64,000 nt of DNA from Chlorops oryzae (GCA_020466095.1 CM035809.1:19012430-19076429), one strand, 5' to 3'; shown: positions 48,001 through 58,240, counted from the first letter of the stretch. The notes: a model not told the origin generated them from the letters alone. Translations and numbers: made by a program.

Positions 48001-51000
48001 CATAGCGTTTTCTTATCTACAAAAGATCAACAAAATTTCTTATAGAAAAAATCCACTCTCAAGCTGAAAATATGCTCTTTTTTTTGTCAATCAACAAACG
48101 GCGCCGTAGTTAGGATTTTTTTAACAAGGGGGAGGTCCCTAACATCTAAGTCGCTGTTTTTCTTTTAATATTCAAAATTCATTTTAAAAGAAATAAAAAG
48201 AAAGTTCGACTGATTTTTTTGTGGAAAAGAAAGCGAATAGTTTAAAAAATATTTATAAAATGAAAGTTTTCAAATGGTTCGTTAAAAGCACTTCACTTCA
48301 CACATGAAAGGATATTCAAACTGAATTAATTATTGAGAAACTTTCGTTCGTTTCGTGCGCACAGTTTATGTAAATACTTTTTGATAAAGTTTTATTTATT
48401 TATTTATTTTTTTTTTGTATGTTGATCTGTTGTAATTGTATGTGAAGTTCTTCTCATTTTTTTTCATCTCATCACTTTTGGTGAACTTTTTTAATTAAAA
48501 ATAAGGGTAAGTAATAAATAGTTGAAGAATGCTGCGAAGTTATCGGGGGCTGACTGCATTGTTAGTAATATTCCAAAAAAGTATAGAGATAGATATATAC
48601 ATATATATAGAAAGCTTTTCTTGATGCTTTGAAGCAGTGACAAGTAAAATGTCAGCTTGATTTTATGCTCGATGCGCCCACATTCCTTTTAACTGTAGTT
48701 GAATTAAACTTTTGACTGAATAAAAGAAAAGGAAAAACAAAAGGAATGATAAGGAGTTTAATAAAAAGTCCAGTGATTTACATGAGATGGGGATATGAAA
48801 TGAGAGAAGTTTAACTTTGCAAGAAGCTCCCAACCCATCAATGTGCCATGATCTACGTCACTGGCTGGTGTCCTTGTCATGCAAGTGTCCTTTACAGCTG
48901 TTATAATTCATTGTGCGTTTGAAGAAAAACTCTTCAACAATAAATTATGCAATTGCGTTTAGCAGCAACTGATTTAAACAATTGCTTTTTCCCAAGGAAA
49001 CCATGACTATGGCGTTAGAAAATGACAGAATATGATAACAATTTCGAAGAGAATTTCTTTTGAAATTAAAAAGAAGGGAATTATAATTTCATTTGCAGAA
49101 ATATGAAAAATTCAATTAGAAGTTTTACTATTTGAAATGGGAAAGGAAAAATTCATTTAGCTTCTTAGTCATTATTTGTGGAAAATGTTCAAGGATAAAA
49201 AAATAGGGTTTGAAAGTTGGAGGAAAGTTGACTCAAGTTGATGCCAATAGCTGGCAAATTGTTTTTCAAGAGAATTCAAATGGTTTTGTGACGTCACAAG
49301 TGGATAAAAGCTGTTTATTTTTTCATTAGAATATTCTTTTTATATGGAAGCTACCAAGTTTATAAGACCATGTTTTTTCTATCTCACAATGAGATGATAC
49401 AGCCCAATTTTCCTCGATAAGTTTTTCCCCATCAATTTTTTCACCGTGCAAAGGAAAGTTTTTAAGCGTCAATAAAAATGGAAAATGTTTGATGATTCAG
49501 GCTCGGATTTGTTGCTTTTAAATTTTTAAAGCATACTTTATGGAGTAAAAATTTTCTTCAACTCACATGAAGTTAGATTGAAATCAATTTTTAACTTAAA
49601 TGTGAATTTTTTTGAAGTTAAAAAACGTTTGAAGTTCAACTTCGCTGAAATTATTCGCAAAATGTTGGGTAAAATAATTTTTTTTTGCCCCATAAAGTAT
49701 GCTTTGAATTTATAAAAGTCAACAAAATCCGATCCCTAGCCCTGATGATGATAATTGCCTCAAAAAATTTTCGAAATTTCTGCTCCACTTATATTTACTT
49801 CACTATGTGCTTTAAATAGGACGACTTTTTCAGATCCGCTGGTAAAAAGATCCCGGGAATATTTATAATTGGGCTAATAGTTGTATGATACTTATATTAA
49901 ACTGAGTTTTACTTGCTGTGACGTCACAAAATCATCGATACTTCACAAGATATGTAGAAGAAAAACGTTTTCCAGAAAAGGAATCTATAGGGCCTGTACT
50001 TCTAAAAAAAAAAAAAATAAATAAAAAACCGAAATAAATAATTGGGATAGTGGGAAAAAATATAATAAAAGGAGTGCTCATCATTTTTCTTATAATTCTA
50101 TATTGTGTTCTTTTATCATGCTTTTTCTTTTTAGAACGTTTCACTCCGGCCCGAACTCGTCCAGGTCGTTTTACACGCGCTGGCAGTGAGCCATATGTAC
50201 CGCCACCAAGCTATTGGGATCGTGCCGGCAGTCGTGCCCCATCAATTTTCGATCGGGCAACCAGCTTGGCACCGTTCACTCGTCCGATCTTCCGTGCCAG
50301 CTCGCTGGCGCCATTGGATGAACTCTTTGCCAGTAAGTCAGATGTTATTCCAAGCGATATCGACGCCAACAGAAATGCCAGAGCACCCAGTATTTTTGAG
50401 CGTGCAGGTTCGCCAAGCCCAACTCCAGTGAAAGCTGGGCGCTGGGGACCTCGTGCGACTGAGGTCGCATTTGATGCTGATGGTAATGAGCCGTTCAAAC
50501 GAAAAATTTCCTAATTAAAGTAAATTTCCTTGAATGTAATTTCGTTCGATTCGTTCGTTCGTTCATATGTACTCTTCGTACTTTTCGTGTTGTTTTCTAT
50601 TTTTTTTTCTTTCTTTCTTTTTTCTTTAATTTTTTTCTTTTTTTTTTGTTGTCGTTTGTAATTTTTTTGTTGCCAACTTGCCGCCGTTGTAAGACATTGT
50701 CAATTGTGTATGTGTGTGTGCGCGACTGTGACACCCACGCATGTGTGCTATGTTGACAATGGTATTTTACACGATTTAATATGTAATTGCTTAAATGAAA
50801 GCGGCATGGGCGATTGAACGGAATACGTAAAAAAGTCAAAATTAATCGATGTTGTCTATTATATTTCGTATAAAATAATTTAGATCAAAGTCTATGAAAT
50901 CGAATTCGTCTAACGCCAGCAGCATCAGCGCAAACAGAAATCTAATCGTAGAAGCTTTGCGCCCTAAATTAGGCTACTTATATTTGCAAATCTATTTATT

Positions 51001-54000
51001 TCTTTTTTTTTTTTTGTTTCATTGAGTCGTTCAATTTGCAGTTGAGAGAGTTTTTTGTTTTCTTTTGAGTTTTGCTTTTTGGAAGACTGCTTTTTTGTGT
51101 TTGGTTTGAATTTTTTTAATACGGAAAAAACACAGTCATGGCGAATAATTGGTCAATTTTGCGAAAACATTAATAAAGGCATATGTACACAGAGAGATCA
51201 AAAGAGAGAGATAGAGAGGGAAAGAGAGAGAGAGAGAAGGAGAAGGAGAGAGAGAGAAGGAAAGAGAGAGAGAAGGAAAGAGAGAGAGAAGGAGAAGAGA
51301 GAGAGAAGAGAGGAGAGAGAAGGAGAGAAGAGAAGGAAAGAGAAAGGAGGAGAGAGAAGGAAGAGAGAGAGGAAGGAGAGAGAGAAGGAGAGAGAGAGAA
51401 GGAGAGAGAGAGAAGGAGAGAGAGAGAAGGAGAGAGAGAGAAGGAGAGAGAGAGAAGGGTATAGAGAGAAGGAGATGGAGAGAAGGAGAGAGAGAGAAGG
51501 AGAGAGAGAGAGAGAGAAAATACCGTCGGAAAACACAGAATATTTTAACATTCGTTCAACATTTGGTAGGTATGGCCTCACCGATGACATTGTCATCATG
51601 GGGTGCAAAAATATCACTGATGATCTCGAGCGGAGAATTTTCGTTCTCGCTCTTACCTTCTATCTCTCTCTCTCTCTCTTTTCTGCACTCAAAAAATTAA
51701 ACATCGTTAAATCTTCTTGGAAAGTAGCTTTCACCAGAGATTTCTTGAGGGTATATTTTTCTATGAATTTACTTCCTTTCATAGTATTTTCATATAATTT
51801 TTTTTCTTATTGTTTCCTGAGCGCTGAAATGAGTTCAGGCCTGTATTAACCTCTTGTTTCTACTATTAAATGTTCAGTGACAGGCTGTGAGAAATTTTGA
51901 ATGATGTGAAATCAAAGGCTTAAGAAGAAACGACGATGTATGGCACCAATATGTGGTCAGATCCTTTCTCTCAAGCAACTACCGCCTAAAGGATCAGCTA
52001 TATAAGAGTCACTTGGTAGGTGACTCTGAAAACAGCCTTTTTCTTGAAGATCGCATTCTTTGTCATGCGTTGTCCTATGTAGATCTCTCTTAAGCCAGGA
52101 TGAGTTGAGACTCGAGAACTATCAATATGTCCTCTCCTCGATCTTCCGAGGCTTTATGTTTGTAAGGGTTCGAATACTTACTGTTCAGTAGTGTAGTTAG
52201 TTAGTAGTGTAGTTTAGTGTTCATCGAGGAGATACTAGAAGAATACAACAGGAGAATGGAAGAATTCTCCCAGGTTTGCCTCGTCATTTAACTAAAATGT
52301 CTATCAGGCATTTTCCGTCTTACCCCAGTACCCCAGTTTATTGGATTGCGCCCCCAAAATTAATTACCGAAAGCATATATTTAATGAATTACCTTCGCTG
52401 CTATTTTCGTCAGGGTTGTATTAAGGTGTTTTTTAAGACTCTGGATTACAGCCGTGCTTATGGAAAGCAATCAGGGTTGTTATCGATCCATTCTGGCGTA
52501 CTCACTGCTAGGTATTTACGAAATATTCAATTCGGGTATGGGCATCTGCTCCGCTGATACATAGAATCCCTTAGATGGGAACTGAGATCTGAAATTATGG
52601 CTTAGACTTGGGGTTGCCATTATTTTGGAGGAAATTTTCCTTCGGATATATTCAATTAATCCCCCTCAATCGGCTTTATATTTTGAAAGAACTAAGAAAA
52701 TCCCTCTAAAAAATATAAAGTCATTTTCCTCGAAAAATAACACAAAAAACTCCCATAGAAAGGGATGAAAATGCCTTGATTGTGTTTGAGCTGCAATAAT
52801 TTTAAAAGGAAATTATTTAAAAAAATTTCCCTTTTTTATAATAAAATTTTTAAATTTTTATTTTCGCTTGAGGAGCTTTTTGAGAAAAAGTCACCAATTC
52901 GGCTGATATTATTCCCATTGAGAAATCGCCAATACGCATGGAATAAATCAATCGAATTTGTTTTTGAAATAGCGTTATTTTTTTAATCTCTGTTCTTTTC
53001 TTTTTTTTCGTGAATTAAATAATTTTCGTTTTTAGTTTAAAAAGAAAGCCCAAAAAAAAAAAAAAATGCAAAAAACCATTTACTTTCCAAAATACTTTTA
53101 ACCGAAAAAAGAAAACACAAACTCAAATTTAAAAAAATTCTAATTGGACAAATTTATACGCTAATGTGTTGCCAACAACAAAATCAACTTAAATAACAAC
53201 AATGATGTTAAAAACAACAACAACGAAACAGGACTACCAATCTTCCATCCAAGAAATCGCTTCAGGGACATGCTTTCGCCCAGTCCCTACGCTCCGATCT
53301 CGTCATTCACACGCGATCCCTTCTGGTATGATGTCGGCGATTTGCTGCCATGGCGTTCATCGTCGGTGCCAAGAAGCTCTTCGGTACCAAGAGCATCAAG
53401 CCCAATTACACGTGACTCGTTCTTGTCGCCGGTGAAAACCCGTTACTTATGGTCGAAGCATCCCGCTAGGCCATTGACACGTAAGTTGAATAAAAGCATA
53501 GCCTCTAAACTCTACTCTCACAAACATACATACGTTTAAGCAGTAGCTCTCTATCGACACTCCTTCAAACATTGTAAAAATCTGTATATTTAAAATTACT
53601 CAATCCATTAGGCTAATATGTTTAATAGGGACCGATACAGTGAGATCCTTCATAGCTCTATTAGTATCAAAAGGGGTTCCTCTAATCGCGTGGCTTTCAT
53701 TAGTGGGCCAAAAGTCTTATATTGGTTATGAGGGACATCATTGTATTCGAAATTAACAAAAGAAATAGAAAATATTTCAATTCAGCACCCAAAAGTATGC
53801 TTATAAATATTAAGAATATTTCTGGCAGTCAGATGCCCGTTTTTGTTTTTTGGACTTTGTCCATTTAAGAACGTCATAAACTAGATTTAAAGGAGCTGCG
53901 TTACTCTTCTTGGAGCCTTAATTTAGCTCCACTTGAAAGGGTTTAAAATGATATTAATTGTTTTTGAAATATTCCAAAGCATACCTTTATGTGTTGAATT

Positions 54001-55204
54001 TAAATATTTTCAGTTGCACTAGAAAAAATATCTTTTCAAAGAATTCAATAATATTGAATCAATATAACTTTTGTAATATAAGAAATTTCTTTACGCTTGC
54101 TTTAAATACAGCTATTATAATAGTTAGGGTAATGTAAAAAAGTTGAACTAAGCTCCTAAAAGTATACAATTGATATATATTTACTGGTCTAATCTACCTG
54201 AGGGTGTACATAAATTCATATATTTTTTTGAAAATATTCTTAGTATCTATTTGCATACTTTCGAGAAAATATTTTTACCCACCAACCAAAAGAGTCCACA
54301 CGGCGTCTAAGGACTCCTTTTCTGGAGCGCAACTGCTCCTAAAACGCTCTGACGGGAGTTCTTACTGGGCGTTTTTGTACGAAAGCGGAGCAAGGTGCCT
54401 AAAATGAAAAAAAAGTGTACCTTTGGGATCTCAAAATTAATCTTTCATGATTGCTAGAGTGATCCTTAATAGTCGGTTTGGACTCTCTGTGCGATTTAAA
54501 CAGGGCTCGGATTTTGTTGAATTTTATAAATTTGAAGCATACTTTGTGGGGCAAAATTTTATTTTCAACATTTTGCGAACAAGTTTAGGGAAGTTGAAAT
54601 TCAAACCGCTTTTATAACTTCAAAAAAATTCATATTGAAGTTAAAATTGATTTGAATCTTAACTCTATGGAGTTGAACAAAATTTTTACTCCATAAAGTA
54701 TGCTTTAAATTTATACAAGTCAACAAAATCCGAGCCCTGGTTATAAATTAAAAAAAAAAGACTCGTTTAGTCTCGCTAAATGTTGCTCGGTCGGTGTTTT
54801 TTGAGGGCTTTGCAAAAGCATTACTCCATAGAGTTCCGTTAGGAGTCCTTGAACACTCCTTTTTGGAACACTCCGAAAAATTTCGTCAGAATGCTTTTAA
54901 AAGAAGTCATTTTCAACTCCTTTTTGTAGCACTCCGAATATGGTTGGCTGGCTAGTTCTCCTAGAAGACAATTATTTACTTAATCACCTTTTTCGAAGCA
55001 TACTTCGATGCGTTTTCACTACTCATCGCTGCTTGAAGACCATTTCACTCACACTTTGAACCCTAAAATAATCTCCCTGCATATTTTCACACAATCTCTT
55101 GTAAATATTTATTAATCTTACCAATACATTTGTAAAATTTTTTGCTTAAAAGTCTTTTGCTTTTATTATAATTACTCACAGCTGAACCGGAGGCACTGCA
55201 ATAA
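34915..55204 (+). CDS. Mf: Myofilin (thick-filament protein), complete coding region with alternative C-termini
   Basis: Seven coding exons join in phase: 34976-35066, 35767-35976, 42464-42533, 42833-42942, 50135-50332, 53232-53480 and 55182-55204, giving a 316-residue product that ends PEPEALQ. Two shorter forms arise if a donor is not used: stop at 42954-42956 (about 164 residues, ending NKGKEF) and stop at 50512-50514 (about 286 residues, ending FKRKIS). The shortest agrees with the roughly 20-kDa myofilin described in Drosophila as a component of the thick-filament core with paramyosin. The protein is basic, rich in Ser, Pro, Arg and Tyr, and has no enzyme motif or membrane segment. The common N-terminus MFKNHLEMIGRNESPSKKAK and the gene's position beside Gyc88E support the name. 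MEF2-like sites in and before intron 1 suit muscle expression. Confidence 0.85.
35067..35766 (+). other. Mf intron 1, with MEF2-type site at 35591-35600
   Basis: This 700-bp intron contains CTATTTTTAG at 35591-35600, a perfect MEF2 consensus. Intronic MEF2 sites near the 5' end are common in insect muscle genes. The rest is AT-rich without other recognisable signals. Confidence 0.45.
35767..35976 (+). CDS. Mf: Mf coding exon 2
   Basis: This 210-bp exon encodes SEDIRAQDAPRVTRPF to AIYDHHYSRT, rich in Tyr, Ser and Arg. The acceptor is TTTACAG and the donor GTAAGT; it begins in the glycine codon started by exon 1 and ends with one base of an isoleucine codon. Confidence 0.88.
36759..36853. mobile_element. 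95-bp foldback MITE
   Basis: GGTCAGTTCCCGTACTGC on the left and its inverted counterpart GTAGGGGAACAGACC on the right enclose further inverted blocks (GAAACTGCCCAATTTT / AAAATTGGG). TA flanks both sides, as for a TA-duplicating element. Confidence 0.6.
38255..39182 (+). repeat. Minisatellite, 29-bp unit with AAAGTGTTATACTC
   Basis: About 30 tandem units close to AAAGTGTTATACTCTAGAAA + TTGAATTTC. The first few (to 38440) and the last few are degenerate, and the central ones (38450-38990) are near-identical. It lies in Mf intron 2. There is no spacer diversity, so it is not CRISPR-like. Confidence 0.9.
41270..41500. mobile_element. MITE with TIR CAGCCCGATTCTGAATAT
   Basis: This 231-bp segment has left CAGCCCGATTCTGAATAT and right ATATTCAGAATCTGGCTG as inverted ends. 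The symmetry continues inward for about 60 bases through the GGGGAACGAATTC motif. ACA flanks both sides and may be a 3-bp target duplication. Confidence 0.75.
42005..42043 (+). repeat. (CT)n microsatellite
   Basis: A run of CT dinucleotides with one interruption, in Mf intron 2 about 420 bp before exon 3. Confidence 0.9.
42464..42533 (+). CDS. Mf: Mf coding exon 3
   Basis: A 70-bp exon encoding PANYDAERAWNDHLKRMQEIER, between TTTTTAG and GTAAGT. It is charged and probably helical. The junction isoleucine and arginine codons are split across its two borders. Confidence 0.87.
42833..42956 (+). CDS. Mf: Mf coding exon 4, with read-through stop
   Basis: It encodes YPSRYGLYLKDKPYTP to LLQELNK. 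If the donor GTAAGG at 42943 is used, it ends at 42942 and joins exon 5 or exon 6 in frame. If not, translation continues as GKEF and stops at TAA (42954-42956), giving a protein of about 164 residues, the expected size of the classical 20-kDa form. The donor is weaker (GTAAGG) than the others in this gene, which suits regulated use. Confidence 0.85.
44631..44797. mobile_element. MITE, TTAAGCCGGCCTTA family, copy 1
   Basis: It begins TTAAGCCGGCCTTAGACTTG and ends AAGTCTAAGGCCAGCCTTA, an inverted repeat of about 25 bp including TTGCCAA/TTGGCAA. About 165 bp, non-coding. Confidence 0.75.
44932..45087. mobile_element. MITE, TTAAGCCGGCCTTA family, copy 2
   Basis: It begins TTAAGCCGGCCTTACACTAG and ends TGTAGGGCCGGCTTTA. 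The ends match copy 1, 300 bp away, but the interior differs, so the two were probably separate insertions into the same intron. Confidence 0.75.
45942..46382. mobile_element. TIR element, CTACCCAGTTGCAAAT ends
   Basis: The 441-bp segment has perfect 16-base inverted ends, CTACCCAGTTGCAAAT and ATTTGCAACTGGGTAG. Near the right end a unit of about 47 bases (GGAATGTTCAAATGA.CAATCC...) is tandemly duplicated at about 46288-46379. It directly abuts the family A element that follows. Confidence 0.7.
46381..47906. mobile_element. TIR element, family A, inverted copy with expanded internal array
   Basis: The left end AGCAAACAAATGTGACTC and right end AAATGTTTGCTGGGA correspond to the family A ends. 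From about 46700 to 47870 the GAGTCCGAAAT motif of the other copies has expanded into dozens of degenerate units, read here as ATTTCGGACTC, ATTTCGGAATA and ATTTTGGACTC. A 69-codon frame inside is a translation of the array, not a gene. Confidence 0.6.
49499..49737. mobile_element. MITE family B, copy 1
   Basis: The ends GGCTCGGATTTGTTG and CAACAAAATCCGATCCC are inverted, and the next block GCATACTTTATGG / CATAAAGTATGC continues the symmetry. About 239 bp. It matches copy 2 at 54502 through the whole interior. Confidence 0.75.
50135..50514 (+). CDS. Mf: Mf coding exon 5, with alternative terminal extension
   Basis: The exon starts after TTTTTAG with the last bases of a glutamate codon and encodes RFTPARTRPGRF to LDELFA. 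A strong internal donor (A-GTAAGTC at 50333) permits splicing to 53232. Without splicing, the frame continues for 60 codons (SKSDVIPSDIDAN to FKRKIS) to TAA at 50512-50514. The extension repeats a motif of the spliced part (RAPSIFERAGS against RAPSIFDRATS), which argues strongly that it is genuine coding sequence. Confidence 0.85.
50515..53231 (+). other. Mf intron 5 / 3' UTR of the 286-residue form
   Basis: Its first part is the 3' UTR of the read-through form. It contains long T-rich runs (50600-50650), a purine-only tract (51198-51520) and no recognisable exon. The large frames on both strands at 51055-51849 are translations of the purine tract. Confidence 0.6.
51198..51520 (+). repeat. 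Polypurine (GA-rich) tract, about 320 bp
   Basis: Almost uninterrupted G and A on the plus strand, built of GAGAGA and AAGGAGAGAGAG units, with only a few T. Such mirror-symmetric purine runs can form triplex (H-DNA) structures. It lies in the Mf intron about 700 bp beyond the alternative stop. Confidence 0.92.
53232..53480 (+). CDS. Mf: Mf coding exon 6
   Basis: The acceptor AACGAAACAG at 53222-53231 sets the frame: the exon reads LPIFHPRNRFRDMLSPS to HPARPLT and ends in one base before GTAAGT. It contains SSSVPR twice. Later AGs (near 53252 and 53265) would give the wrong phase after exons 4 or 5. It can follow exon 5 or, in the same phase, exon 4. Confidence 0.82.
53777..54002. mobile_element. 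MITE family C, copy 1
   Basis: The left end AATTCAGCACCCAAAAGTATGC and right end GCATACCTTTATGTGTTGAATT are inverted repeats with mismatches, followed inward by AATATT blocks. About 226 bp, in the last Mf intron. Related copies are at 56537 and 61422. Confidence 0.7.
54277..54956. mobile_element. GGAGTGCTCC-rich TIR element carrying a nested family B MITE
   Basis: The outer ends (ACCCACCAACCAAAAGAGT and the inverted ATTCGGAGTGC-side ATGGTTGGCTGGCTAG) match imperfectly. Repeated GGACTCC, GGAGTCC and CACTCCGAA motifs lie inside. The family B MITE at 54502-54738 interrupts it. It resembles family A in its CGGAGTG motif and may be a distant relative. Confidence 0.4.
54502..54738. mobile_element. 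MITE family B, copy 2 (best preserved)
   Basis: The ends AGGGCTCGGATTTTGTTGA and TCAACAAAATCCGAGCCCT are perfect 19-base inverted repeats. The element is 237 bp long with GCATACTT / AAGTATGC blocks further in. There is no ORF and no obvious target duplication. Confidence 0.85.
55182..55204 (+). CDS. Mf: Mf terminal coding exon
   Basis: After the acceptor TTACTCACAG the exon completes a proline codon and adds EPEALQ before TAA at 55202-55204. Phase and acceptor quality fit exon 6, but so short a coding end could be chance. Confidence 0.65.
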
Positions 55205-56536
55205 CGCAAAGAAATCGTATATTCATACAAACTAAAATCAAACCAAAAGCGAACTGCAAGATCATAGAAAATCAAATGGAAAAAAATTAAAAAAAAAATA
55301 TTCAAAAAAATAACAACAAAAAATAATCACTGAAAAGAGAAATAATAATAATAAATGCGTTCATAAACATGAATTTCGGTAAGCGAAACTTTTGTGTTTG
55401 CATGCATCCTAGCGCCATTACTAGCACTGGTATCCCCGTAGCTGTAGCCGTAGATTCCCATGCCGACCCCATTTTTTTGTGTGTGTGTGTGTTTTAATGC
55501 ATCCTTGATTTATTCGAATTATGTTCCTAATGGATTTCTCTCTTAAATCTCTCTCGATAGCTCACCGCTCGATTCTGTAAACGCAAAAAACGACGATAAA
55601 AAATCACGTTCGAATTTAAGGCATGGCCCACAAGACGATCAAAACGAATGAAAAAAAAAATACTACGACGAAGAAATTTTTTCAACTTAACCGTACCTAA
55701 GTGCATTATTACCCGTTAATTAAAATCGGAGAGTAAATGTTTTCAAATTTCATTGATTTTTTATTTATTCAATTTTTTATTATTTTGACATTTTTTTATT
55801 TCCTTTCTCCATCGTCCTTCGAAGTCCACATAAGTTTTAAGTATTTTTTTTTTTTGTGAAAACGAGCATATTATGAAGAAAAAAAAATCGATGATTTACA
55901 TTTATTTAGTGTAATTTCTAAATGTATATACAAGTATATGTCGAGCCATTACATGTAATATATTTAAGACAGATTAATTGTTCCTTTTTTGTATAGTTGT
56001 AGTGTCATGTAGTTGTTAAAGATTGTTTTATGTTAAATGTAAAAGGCAACGAATAGAAAAAGAGCGCTAAGAAAAAAACCAATTTTCCAAATCTCAAATG
56101 TCTGCCAAAAATAAAAAAAAAGATCATAGTTTTTTTTTACAATAAAAACAACAACAAAACACCAAAACCGAAGGTAAAAGGTTTTTTTAATTTTTTTTAT
56201 TTCCCTTAAAATAGGCTAAGTTTTATTAGAAGACATCGACGATCATTTTGCTTTCGTACTTAGTGAGTTTGTTGTCTCCTTCTATATGTGTTGACGTCTG
56301 TCTTCGCGTTGAAAAATTTTTAGGACCACTGTTTTTTCCAAATTTTTCTTCTTCGATAATTTAAGAGTCAAGTTGCGATGAATAACATTTCCTCTCGATG
56401 ACAATGTCATTGCAATTGAGAAGTACTCAAATTTTCCCCTTGATATCCTTGGTGAAAAAATTAACGAATTGGTCCTTTATGAGAAAATTTCCGGCTGGGT
56501 TAGTCTAACATAACAGAGACGATTGGCGATTTAAAT
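55205..56536 (+). other. Probable Mf 3' UTR and downstream sequence
   Basis: AATAAA occurs near 55350 and again near 56141 (ACAATAAAAACAAC), either of which could serve as a poly(A) signal. The sequence between is AT-rich and non-coding. From about 56385 to 56512 lies a repeat shared with the hAT-like element at the right end of the window. Confidence 0.45.
56385..56512. repeat. Dispersed repeat shared with 63190-63366
   Basis: ATGAATAACATTTCCTCTCGATGACA to GAGAAAATTTCCGGCTGGGT is closely matched inside the hAT-like element (TGAATAACACCTTCTCTCGAT ... GAGAAAAATTCCGGCTGGGT), where an extra internal segment is present. This copy lacks the CAGTGTTGG ends. Confidence 0.6.
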
Positions 56537-56936
56537 GCAGCACCAAAAGTATGCTTATAAATATTAAGAATATTTCTGGCGGTCCGATATCTGTTCACTA
56601 TTGTGGCTTTGTCCATTCAAGAACGCCTTGAACAAGGATTTAAGGAGTTGTGTTTATCTTTTTGGAGTCTCAATTAAGGTCCATTGGTAAAGGCTTGTAA
56701 TTTTATAAAGTGGTCTTGAAATATTCAAAAGCATACTTTATGGAGTACAAATTTTATTAAACTCAAATAAAGTTAAGATTCAAATCGATTTTTAACTTCA
56801 ATATGAATTTTTTTGAAGTAAGAAAAGCGGTTTGAATTTCAACTTCTCTAAACTTATTCGGAATATGTTTGTAAGAAAAATATTCTGCCCCACAAAATAT
56901 GCTTTAAATTTATAAAACTCAACGAAACCTGAGCCC
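56537..56936. mobile_element. Chimera of MITE families C and B
   Basis: The left part (GCAGCACCAAAAGTATGC onward) follows family C copy 1 up to the shared GCATACTT block at about 56731. From there the sequence follows family B through to its right end (CAACGAAACCTGAGCCC). The right end of C and the left end of B are both missing. Confidence 0.65.
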
Positions 56937-58240
56937 ATTTCATATAACTTTAAGCCTTCTTAATTAAATCCTACGGAGCATTGCATTAAGCCAGAATTCC
57001 AATAGCGCAGGAGCTACGTATGGAACTAATTCCAATCAACTTTCTGAATGCTCACGCATACGCACGAGTTCGAATATTTTTGAATATTTCCTCTGCGTGA
57101 GCTACTTGACTGCTGAGTATAGATAACAGTTGAAGAAAGGAATATAACAGTGTTGTAGAAATTATTGAGTACTTTTTTAAGGTACTTGGTACTACGGGGC
57201 ATACTTTTCTCACTTAATCAATTAATATGCATTAAATTTTGTTTTCTTTTAGGCCACGATATCTAAATTTACGATTTTTATAATTTATATTGTTAATTAA
57301 AAAGGAAAAATACATTCCGCTCATAGAAAACAAGAAAAATATACGAGTACCTTAACATGAACTGAGTCAAGTTCAGATCCAAAACGCAGCTTTGACATGC
57401 TCACGCACACGCATTATTGAAAATCGCATTTTTCCTGCAGCTCCTCGCTATTGCAATTATAATCAATAATTGTCGCTAAGGTTCTCAGAAAATTTTTAAA
57501 TTAACATAACAAACTTGACTTCCAAGTCGAATAGAAATAGCAATTCTCTTCCCGGAAGCTATTCGGGGACATTTCGCTTCGTCCGGAAACAAGTCAAATC
57601 CAGCTGATGAGAGGTTTTTCACATTTGAGAGAGTTAAAAATAAAAATGGCAAAGGTCCTTGATGCACTCATATAAGAAGCTCACCAATAAGAGAGGTTAA
57701 CTGTGCTAAATGATTTTCCAATTACTTAGAAAAAAAAAACGATTATGTTTCATCCTGCACACATCCTGCAACGATGTTAGATTCAAGAGTAAACATTTAA
57801 TGATAATCGCAAATGAAAAGCTGCTCTCAAAGCTCCTTATTAATAATTTGAAAACCCGTTATGTAAACTAGTAAATTTGTCGGTAAAATCTAACTTCCAT
57901 TCAATCAATTAGCACTTTCGATGGAAGTAAAGCCCAAAGATTTATGTGATTTGATAATGCGGAAGATTAAAGATTTAGACTTCTTCTTTGAAATGAAAAA
58001 TCGTTCATTGCCTTTGGCATTTGTTACTTTTTTATTTTGAAAAATAATCCTTTTTCAATTTATTAACTGAGCGTATTTGATAGATCGATTATAATTTATT
58101 TAATATAAAAGGTGGGGATTGGAAGGACTGATTTGCTTTGAAAAGCTGTTAAAATTTTCCAGCTAATATATTTCATTATCTTTGGGGTCCTTGGACTTGA
58201 TCCTGGAAAAATTAGCTTCAACTCCGAGCCTCAAAAGCCA
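56937..58240. other. Intergenic, nothing recognised
   Basis: AT-rich spacer without supported genes or two-ended repeats. Confidence 0.4.

Larger units (their letters stand above)
42957..50134 (+). other. Mf intron 4 / 3' UTR of the short form
   Basis: The first part would serve as the 3' UTR of the 164-residue form. Further on lie two related MITEs (44631, 44932), a TIR element (45942-46382), an inverted family A element with an expanded array (46381-47906) and a 239-bp MITE (49499-49737). No other exon was found. Confidence 0.55.

Noticed and set aside
51055..51849. 264-codon plus-strand frame rich in Arg, Glu and Lys, and a 139-codon minus-strand frame of Leu and Ser
   Set aside because: Both are translations of the GA-rich tract; the minus frame exists only because the tract has no stop in that phase.
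53202..53435. 77-codon frame overlapping Mf exon 6 in another phase
   Set aside because: The phase set by the 53231 acceptor and exon 5 gives the serine-rich myofilin sequence instead; this frame is its shadow.
53481..53539. Read-through of Mf exon 6 into RKLNKSIASK... as a further C-terminus
   Set aside because: The GTAAGT donor is strong and the added residues show no resemblance to the rest of the protein; left out for lack of support.
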